Below are positions 1 to 5,265 of a DNA stretch of 6,305 nt, one piece after another; positions within the stretch are counted from its first letter, which is position 1, and each line of letters begins with the position of its first letter. Source of the stretch: Acidobacteriota bacterium (GTDB lineage: Bacteria > Acidobacteriota > Polarisedimenticolia > Polarisedimenticolales > Polarisedimenticolaceae). Position numbers and translations under genes: made by a program. The stretch spans positions 1 through 6,305 of the forward strand of contig WVWW01000317.1 of the NCBI GenBank assembly GCA_011773795.1, written 5' to 3'. The notes beneath the pieces were generated by a model, which did not search any database, had not been told where the DNA came from, and saw nothing but the letters and a program-made list of their open reading frames with translations.

Positions 1-455
1 CCCGTACAGCTCTCGTCCGGGTCGCAGATGTCGCCCGAGCCCGGGTTGCAGATCGTCGTCGCCGGAGCCACCACGTCCGCCGGACAGGCCGCGTCGGCTT
101 CACCCGTGCACGACTCGTCCGGGTCGCAGAGGTCGCCCGAGCCCGCACGACAGATCGTCGTCGCCGAAGCGATGTTGTCCGCAGGACACGCGTCACCCGC
201 CACGCCCGTGCACGACTCGTCCGGATCGCAGATGTCGCCCGAACCGGGGTTGCAGATCGTCGTCGCCGGAGCCACCACGTCTGCAGGACAGGCCGCATCC
301 GCTACACCCGTGCACGACTCGTCCGGGTCGCACAGGTCACCCGATCCGGCGTTGCACACCGTCGTCGCTGGTGCCACGACGTCCGCTGGACATTCTGAAT
401 TCACCCCGTCGCACTCTTCGTCCGGGTCGCAGATATCCCCCGAGCCCGCACGGCA
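1..455 (-). repeat. Tandem array of 99/102-bp units encoding disintegrin-loop-like Cys repeats
   Basis: Four complete units and one partial unit lie head to tail on the coding strand: 455-357 (99 bp), 356-255, 254-153 and 152-51 (102 bp each), then 50 to the edge. Each codes a unit starting C-(R/N)-(A/P)-GSGD-(I/L)-CDPDE, followed by C-(T/D)-G, then CPAD and an A/T-rich linker. Cysteine spacing is C-x7-C-x5-C-x6/7-C-x11 to the next unit. Units alternate between two flavours, CNPGSGDIC (254-153 and the edge unit) and CRAGSGDLC (152-51). By hand count, bases 28-117 match the copy 204 bp away (232-321) at 83 of 90 positions, but the adjacent copy at 130-219 at only about 68 of 90. The array continues past the window edge, so total copy number is unknown. 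Confidence 0.95.
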
Positions 456-1664
456 CAGGGTTCCCACATTGACCGGTGCCAGGATGTCGCAGTTCGCCTC
501 GGCGCCGAAGGGATCGCAGGACGCCGTCGCACAGGCCGTGTCGGAGTTGGAGCAGTCGTAGAGCTGGCCCTGGCTGTCCGTGCACGGGCTCTGGCCCGTC
601 GGCGTGATGATGCAGTCCGAGGGATCCGAGTTCGGCTGCTGAGAGGGGTAGGAGCAGACGTCGGTGATCGGGATGCAGTCGCCGTCGGACTGGCAGGCCT
701 GATCGGGAATATTGGAGCAAGAGAACGACTGCAGATCGCAGATCTCGTCGCCGGGAAGGTCGTCCGCCTCCAGCCAGCAAATGACGTGAGCATCTTCGGT
801 CGTACAGTCCTCCCCGTTGCAAACGTTGTTGCCGGTATGGTCGCTCGCCGGGCAATCGGCGTCGACAACGCATTCCGTTCCATCGACCACACAACGTCCA
901 CGTTCCGTATCGCAGACGTTCGTCACGAACGGGTCGGCATCCTCTGTGCCCGAACCCATGCACGTGTTCCCCATCCCACAGTCGCCGTCGCGCTCGCAGA
1001 AGATCGATGCGTCGTTTGAGCATGTACCGGGATTCGCCAAGCAGTGCGAACCGAATTCCTGCGGGCAGTCGTCGTCGCCGTTCGTGGCACAGTCTTCGCC
1101 CGATACGCCACAGAAGTTGTCTTGTTGGCAGACGCCGTACTGCTCGCTGCCCGTGCAGCGATCCACCCTGTCGTCGCCGCACTCATAGAGCCTCGGGCTT
1201 ACGGCCACACAAGGGGCGTTCATGCCGCATTCGGAATCCGTGGAACAATTCTGACTTGGCTTCCCTTCGCAAATACCCAACTGTTTAGCTGGCGGTCCGT
1301 CGTACAGCGTCACGCAGAGGGCGTAGTTGGCAAAGGTGTCACCGTCGGTGTCGAAGAGCGCGCAGGCGTCACCCGTGTTGTCGCCGGACCAAGCGGTGTC
1401 GTCGAAGTTCCAACTGATGTGCAAGTCGAACGGTGAGCCGTCGCCAGCCTCATCGCAGTACTCGTTGAGGTCCTTCTGACCGGGCTCGTCGTCGGCGCCC
1501 TGCTGGTCGATCAGGCACTCGCCCGGGTCCGACTGAGCCAGAACCGTTGCCGGCGCCAGAACGCAAATCGCAACGATGAGTAGACAGCGGAGAAGTGTGT
1601 GCGTGAGCGAACCGCTCGTACAGCCTCCGGTACCTTCGCTGTTTGTGGACTGAGACTTGATCAT
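1..1664 (-). CDS. Secreted cysteine-rich repeat protein, partial (3' end outside window)
   Basis: The frame is open from the ATG at 1664 to the left edge, about 554 codons with no stop, so the C-terminus is missing. Residues 1-43 look like a signal peptide with a long n-region (about 26 residues), a hydrophobic core CLLIVAICVLAPATVLA and a likely cut after A43. Residues 44-125 form an acidic domain containing FDTDGDTFANYALCVTL. Residues 132-395 are cysteine-dense, with several loops of the form CxxDxDC...C (for example CERDGDCGMGNTC at 223-235 and CQSDGDCIPITDVC at 324-337). From residue 404 on there is a tandem array of 33-34-residue units. GGGGG lies six bases before the ATG as a possible ribosome site. 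The many paired cysteines and export signal suggest a disulfide-stabilised surface or extracellular protein. No enzymatic motif is seen; a binding or structural role is inference. Frames in other phases across this region are shadows of this one. Confidence 0.88.
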   Translation of the reverse strand, partial: MIKSQSTNSEGTGGCTSGSLTHTLLRCLLIVAICVLAPATVLAQSDPGECLIDQQGADDEPGQKDLNEYCDEAGDGSPFDLHISWNFDDTAWSGDNTGDACALFDTDGDTFANYALCVTLYDGPPAKQLGICEGKPSQNCSTDSECGMNAPCVAVSPRLYECGDDRVDRCTGSEQYGVCQQDNFCGVSGEDCATNGDDDCPQEFGSHCLANPGTCSNDASIFCERDGDCGMGNTCMGSGTEDADPFVTNVCDTERGRCVVDGTECVVDADCPASDHTGNNVCNGEDCTTEDAHVICWLEADDLPGDEICDLQSFSCSNIPDQACQSDGDCIPITDVCSYPSQQPNSDPSDCIITPTGQSPCTDSQGQLYDCSNSDTACATASCDPFGAEANCDILAPVNVGTLCRAGSGDICDPDEECDGVNSECPADVVAPATTVCNAGSGDLCDPDESCTGVADAACPADVVAPATTICNPGSGDICDPDESCTGVAGDACPADNIASATTICRAGSGDLCDPDESCTGEADAACPADVVAPATTICNPGSGDICDPDESCT

Positions 1665-1670
1665 CGCGAA

Positions 1671-1675
1671 CCCCC
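1671..1675 (-). promoter_or_regulatory. Possible ribosome binding site for the cysteine-rich gene
   Basis: On the coding strand GGGGG sits six bases before the ATG at 1664. It is a plausible but imperfect Shine-Dalgarno element. It supports this ATG, which is also the one that gives a full signal peptide in the same frame as the cysteine repeats. Confidence 0.45.
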
Positions 1676-1783
1676 AAATTTCTGCCGGGTAGACGGCCCT
1701 CCGGGAAGACCGAACGGGGACGACTGTCCCACCACTGACCCGCATAATTTCAAAGTTGACCGAGTATCCACGGTCACGGGCCG

Positions 1784-1814
1784 CCAGACCATCAGGTAAA
1801 GACCTGATTTCTGG
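1784..1814. promoter_or_regulatory. Imperfect inverted repeat (possible operator or leader hairpin)
   Basis: On the plus strand CCAGA (1784-1788) pairs with TCTGG (1810-1814) and ATCAGGT (1791-1797) pairs perfectly with ACCTGAT (1802-1808). The loop is AAAG and there is a small 2/1-base internal bulge, giving 12 paired bases. It lies 120 bases upstream of the ATG at 1664. No U-run follows on the minus strand, so a terminator is unlikely. It could be a regulator binding site or an mRNA leader hairpin; which one depends on where transcription starts, which I cannot see. Confidence 0.45.
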
Positions 1815-1987
1815 TCAGATTCATTCTGGAGTCGATCGGGACGAACGACCTGGTGCCAGCGGGCGGCGGGACCCCGGGAGAGCTGCTCCGCGGCCTCCAC
1901 TCCCCCCGAATCGAGTGATCATCGGTTCACCGCGGTCTAATTACCGGGATTTCCGGTGCGTCCCCGCCCACCACCTTTTCCCACAGG

Positions 1988-2001
1988 CCGGCGCACGCCG
2001 G
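1988..2001. repeat. Short GC-rich palindrome
   Basis: CCGGCG and CGCCGG face each other across a two-base CA centre. As RNA this would form a five-pair stem with a four-base loop. A T6 run lies about 20 bases further on the plus strand, too far for a standard terminator. No function is assigned. Confidence 0.35.
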
Positions 2002-2147
2002 AAGTGCGTCGCGGCGTCAGAGTTTTTTCGCTGGCGCTGGCTGATTCGACCGAGGATCTCGAGGTTCCGACCGAAACTCGGAATGAAAGGACCTCCTCGA
2101 TCGATGTGCCTTCCTTTATTCACACCTCGATGGGATGCCAACGGGGA

Positions 2148-3680
2148 TCAGTCGGACGCGTTCATTGCGCAGCGAAAACCGAAGTCGCCCTCGCGATAGC
2201 CGATGTTTCCGAAGCTGCGGCAAGAGCAGCTTAGAACGTCGGGGCGGCTGTCCCACGAGCCTCCACGCACGACGTGGGCGATTCCCGTCGCCGGACCCTT
2301 GGGATCCCGCTCCGGGCTCACCGAGTAGTAGTCCTCGTCATACCAGTCGTGGCACCACTCCCAGACGTTGCCCGCGCTGTCCAGCACACCGTAAGGGCTC
2401 GCCCCGCTCGGGTGCGTCCCGACCGGGTCCGTCGCCGCGAAGCCCCAGCTCCGCCGGTGCACCGCCCGTTCGGCATCGGGCGGCTCGTCGCCCCAGGGGT
2501 ACATTCGCTTGTCCGTCCCGCGGGCCGCTTTCTCGCGCTCGGCTTCCGTGGGTAAGCGCCCGCCGGCCCACTCGCAGTAGTCCCGCCCGTTCTCCCAAGT
2601 CACAAAGACGGCCGGATGATCGTCGTGCAGACCCCAAAAGGGTTCGGGCGGCATTGGGCTTCCGGTCGCCGCAGCGAATCGCTTGTACTGAAGCCAGGTC
2701 ACCCCCGTCTTGTCGATCAGGAATTCCGAAACGTAGACCCGGTGCTCGAGGGGTTGCCGCTCGGTTTCAGGGTTGCCCATCACGAACTCACCGGCTGGAA
2801 CGGTCACGACGATCGCTCCGTCGCGCGCTCGGCGGAACTCCTCGTAGCCCTGCGCGTTCGGGCCGAGTGGGATGAGGCCGTAGGGACTCGTACTCTCCCC
2901 GGCCGCCGCCGCGCTCAGGTCGACCACGACCGTTCGCCCCGGCAGCACGCGAACGACCCGGTGCACCTCGGTTCCCGACGGCTCGCGTGCGCGCACCTCG
3001 TGCAGTCCTGCGGGTACGTTGCGGAGCAGCGTGCCCGCCACGCCCTCGCCGACCGTGCCGACGCCGCCGCCGTCCAGCAGGAGATCGGCCCCGGCCATGT
3101 CGGACAGCACTCGGACAACTCCGTGCTGGGCGGGATCGTCGCCCACCACGTCGACGCCGAGCTTCAGCATCACCTCGCGTACCCCCAACGCCAGCTGTTC
3201 CTCGGGGCCGGCCACGAAAAGCGGAACGAACGCGTCGGCCGTGTGAGGATAAATGATGAACTCTCTCGTGTGCTCGCTCTTCCGGTAGATCGGTTCATCC
3301 CCGTCGAGCCCGGAGACGGTGCGGAGGGCGAGCACGACCTTCAGCGCGAGAGGCCCCTCGCGGATGGGTTTCACGGCTGTCGAAAGTGTAGCCCGAAGGT
3401 AAGCGTCTCGTGTCGGTGCGGTCTGCAGTGAGCCACAGCCGCCCGTTGTCGCGTCACCAGCCTTGACCTCTCCGAAAGCGATCCACCACTCGGCCTTCTG
3501 GTGCGGTCCGGTTTCCTCCGACGCCTGGCACAGCAGGCGCGGTGACCCCTCGACCGGGTTGGCCAGCGCGTCGATGGAAATCGTGTAGCGGCCGCGCAAG
3601 GTGTCGGCGCCCGCTTCGAGGCCCGGGGCGAGGGCCATGACGAGACAGGCGGCGATGGACCTTGCAGTGGTCTCGCGCAT
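2148..3680 (-). CDS. Exported PEGA-like/SUMF1-domain protein, catalytic Cys absent
   Basis: A 510-residue protein. Residues 1 to about 25 are a signal peptide (basic MRETTAR, then a hydrophobic AACLVMALAPG stretch). Residues 30-180 are an N-terminal region shared with the next gene upstream. Residues 187-256 resemble a PEGA domain: GADLLLDGGGVGTV, then NVPAGLHEVRA, then LPGRTVVVDL. Residues 289-505 are a SUMF1 domain with its usual landmarks: VPAGEFVMG, SEFLIDKTGVTW, WAGGRLPTEAE, YPWGDEPPD, SPYGVLDSAGNVWEWC, VRGGSW and FGFRC. True formylglycine-generating enzymes have two active-site cysteines two and seven residues after the RGGSW tryptophan. Here those positions are Ser478 and Leu483, so that activity is unlikely. 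Cys485 and Cys487 form a nearby SCSC. One active-site-region oddity is EREKAARG where EWEKAARG is usual. The start is fixed by GGAGGA seven bases upstream. A ligand-binding or scaffold role in the periplasm or at the surface is inferred. Confidence 0.93.
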   Translation of the reverse strand: MRETTARSIAACLVMALAPGLEAGADTLRGRYTISIDALANPVEGSPRLLCQASEETGPHQKAEWWIAFGEVKAGDATTGGCGSLQTAPTRDAYLRATLSTAVKPIREGPLALKVVLALRTVSGLDGDEPIYRKSEHTREFIIYPHTADAFVPLFVAGPEEQLALGVREVMLKLGVDVVGDDPAQHGVVRVLSDMAGADLLLDGGGVGTVGEGVAGTLLRNVPAGLHEVRAREPSGTEVHRVVRVLPGRTVVVDLSAAAAGESTSPYGLIPLGPNAQGYEEFRRARDGAIVVTVPAGEFVMGNPETERQPLEHRVYVSEFLIDKTGVTWLQYKRFAAATGSPMPPEPFWGLHDDHPAVFVTWENGRDYCEWAGGRLPTEAEREKAARGTDKRMYPWGDEPPDAERAVHRRSWGFAATDPVGTHPSGASPYGVLDSAGNVWEWCHDWYDEDYYSVSPERDPKGPATGIAHVVRGGSWDSRPDVLSCSCRSFGNIGYREGDFGFRCAMNASD

Positions 3681-3683
3681 CGG

Positions 3684-5249
3684 TCAGTCCTCCGGATCCT
3701 GCACGCAACGGATGCCGTTGCTTTGATACTCGCTGGTCGGCGTCATCCGGTAACGGTGCGCCGTGCGCAGAAACAACGGCTGCGAGATCCAGTCTCCACC
3801 GCGTTGGACGTGAAAACGTCCCGAGGGCGGTCCGGTCGGGTCCCGCTCCGGGCTGGTCGCGTAGTAGTCCTCCTGGTAGAAATCGGCGCACCACTCCCAC
3901 ATGTTGCCGGCCATGTCCAGCACGCCGTACGGGCTGACACAGTGCGGAAAGGAGCCGACTTCGGCGGGGCGGTTGGTCCCGCCGACCCAGGAGTTACAGC
4001 GGTCGGGATCCCATGTGTTGCCCCACGGGTAGATCAGGCTCTCCGGGCCTCGCGCCGCTTTCTCCCACTCCGCCTCGGTCGGCAAACGGCCACCGGCCCA
4101 CGCGCAAAAACGGCTGGCTTGCTCCAGAGTGACGCTCGAAACGGGGTAGTCGTCCGCTCGGCCCCAGCTTCTCATCGGCGGCGACGAGGCTCCGGTCTGG
4201 GCGGCGAACTTGCGGAACTGGCGCCACGTGACCTCGGTCTTGTCGATCAGGAACTCCGATACGTGAACGCGGTGCTGCGGCCGTTCGTGGGGCTGACCCG
4301 GACCCTCCGGGCTTCCCATGAGGAACTCCCCCGCTGGAACCCGTACCACCACGGCGCCGTCCTTGAGCCTCCAGAACTCCTCGTAGCCCTGCGGGTTGGC
4401 GCCGATGGGAACAAGTGCTTTGTCCGACGCGCGCGAAGACAACTTTAGGAGATCGAACGCTGCCGCGGCGGCCTGCCCCTGCTTGACCGCGACCTGTTTG
4501 GACGCCTCCCGCCCCGACAAGTCGACGACTCGGATCTCGCGTTCTCCTGCGAGAACGTTGCCGAGAGCTGCCGGGCCTCCCTCTGACGTCCGGCCGGCGA
4601 AACCGCCGTCGAGGAAGATTCGGGCACCGGGCACGTCGGCCGTCACCGCAACCGAGCCGTAGGCCGCGGCCAGTTGTTGAGTGAGTTTTTCCGCCTGGAG
4701 ACGAACGAGAATCTCATGGACTCCCAAGGCTGCGGTCTCGGTGTCGTCAGCGATGAGCAGCGGCAGGGTCAGCGGCGTCGCGGAGGCGACGTCGAGCGTC
4801 CTGTCCTGTTCGCTGCGCTCGTAGCGCGGCTTGCCGCTGCGATTCAACGCCGACAGTTTTCGGATCGCGATCTTGACGGCCAGATCGAAATCGCCCGACT
4901 CCCGTCGCGCAGGCGCCACCCGGAGGTCGGCGATCAGGTACGGGAGGCCGATACGACTCGTGAAGTTCGAGGCGATCGCGGCGAAGGTCCCGCCGCCGCA
5001 ACGGCTCGAAGCGCCGATCGTCTTCCAAACGCCCTCCGCGTCGGGTCTGACCTCGCCGAACGTGAACCACAGGTCGCGCCCGCGGCTCTCGTCGACTTCA
5101 AGCGAGATGCGGCACCCGTAATGCCCCGAGGTGTCGACAGCGTTTCTTAAAAGGTCGGCCGCGACGATGACCCGGTTGGAGGTGTTGAGCTCCGCGGTGG
5201 CTTCCGACGAGAAAGTCAACGCCAGGAGTAAGGCGGCGCCGGTGATCAT
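3684..5249 (-). CDS. Exported PEGA-like/SUMF1-domain protein, paralogue of the downstream gene
   Basis: A 521-residue protein starting at ATG 5249. An in-frame ATG at 5423 would add 58 Pro/Arg/Thr-rich residues and overlap the upstream gene by 158 bases, so I reject it. Residues 1-19 form a hydrophobic export signal (MITGAALLLALTF...ATA), unusual in having no basic n-region residue. Residues 40-190 match the paralogue's N-terminal region (FGEV, a YERSE-type stretch, LGVHEILVRL). Residues 198-267 are PEGA-like (GARIFLDGGFAGR, then VLAGEREIRVV). Residues 300-515 are the SUMF1 domain: VPAGEFLMGSPEG, SEFLIDKTEVTW, WAGGRLPTEAEWEKAARG, YPWGN, SPYGVLDMAGNMWEWC, QRGGDW and NGIRC. Enzyme cysteine positions are Ser489 and Leu494, so formylglycine-generating activity is unlikely, and no sulfatase is nearby. 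It starts 16 bases after the upstream stop and ends three bases before the next start: an operon. Alternative roles for this fold include binding and accessory functions. Confidence 0.92.
   Translation of the reverse strand: MITGAALLLALTFSSEATAELNTSNRVIVAADLLRNAVDTSGHYGCRISLEVDESRGRDLWFTFGEVRPDAEGVWKTIGASSRCGGGTFAAIASNFTSRIGLPYLIADLRVAPARRESGDFDLAVKIAIRKLSALNRSGKPRYERSEQDRTLDVASATPLTLPLLIADDTETAALGVHEILVRLQAEKLTQQLAAAYGSVAVTADVPGARIFLDGGFAGRTSEGGPAALGNVLAGEREIRVVDLSGREASKQVAVKQGQAAAAAFDLLKLSSRASDKALVPIGANPQGYEEFWRLKDGAVVVRVPAGEFLMGSPEGPGQPHERPQHRVHVSEFLIDKTEVTWRQFRKFAAQTGASSPPMRSWGRADDYPVSSVTLEQASRFCAWAGGRLPTEAEWEKAARGPESLIYPWGNTWDPDRCNSWVGGTNRPAEVGSFPHCVSPYGVLDMAGNMWEWCADFYQEDYYATSPERDPTGPPSGRFHVQRGGDWISQPLFLRTAHRYRMTPTSEYQSNGIRCVQDPED
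3688..3693 (-). promoter_or_regulatory. Strong Shine-Dalgarno GGAGGA for the 3680-2148 gene
   Basis: GGAGGA lies seven bases before the ATG at 3680 and within the last codons (Pro-Glu-Asp) of the upstream gene. It decides the start codon and indicates translation coupled to termination of the upstream gene. Confidence 0.85.
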
Positions 5250-5265
5250 GAATCGGCCCGTCCGC

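Larger units (their letters stand above)
1665..2147. other. 483-bp intergenic region, no convincing gene
   Basis: This gap separates the end of the SUMF1 operon from the cysteine-rich gene. Short open frames exist on both strands but none shows a domain, a signal peptide or the codon pattern of the neighbours, so I call none. It is somewhat less GC-rich than the genes, with patches such as the AT-rich 1741-1752 and a T6 run at 2023-2028. It contains a good imperfect hairpin (1784-1814) and a GC-rich palindrome (1988-2001). It should hold the promoter of the cysteine-rich gene and the end of the operon transcript, but I found no clear -35/-10 pair and no hairpin followed by a U-tract on the minus strand. 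Confidence 0.6.

Noticed and set aside
28..561. Plus-strand open frame of 177 codons with an apparent repetitive protein
   Set aside because: It is the antisense shadow of the cysteine repeat array. The minus-strand frame has the signal peptide, ordered cysteines and recognisable repeat; the plus-strand frame has no domain and only mirrors the 102-bp periodicity.
337..1182. Minus-strand arginine-rich frame of 281 codons
   Set aside because: It overlaps the cysteine-rich gene in another phase and is Arg/Leu/Gly-rich without domains, as expected for a shifted frame in GC-rich DNA.
1665..1960. Sigma-70 or sigma-54 promoter for the cysteine-rich gene
   Set aside because: GATACT (minus strand, near 1767) has no acceptable -35 partner, and the TGGCAC near 1857 lacks a GC at the required -12 spacing.
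2100..2131. Candidate terminator after the SUMF1 operon
   Set aside because: ATCGA-TGTG can pair with CACA-(CC)-TCGAT around a 12-base loop, but the stem is short and bulged and no U-tract follows on the minus strand.
1941..2141. Minus-strand 66-codon frame downstream of the SUMF1 operon, containing an internal GGAGG
   Set aside because: It has no domain or signal, third-position GC is lower than in the neighbours, and the GGAGG is followed by ATT rather than a normal start codon.
2151..2265. Possible diversity-generating-retroelement variable region at the C-terminus of the SUMF1 domains
   Set aside because: The two paralogues diverge most between RGGSW and GFRC, where such systems diversify this fold. 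However, the differences are spread over all bases including silent third positions, there is no AAY-rich codon pattern, and no reverse transcriptase or template repeat is present.
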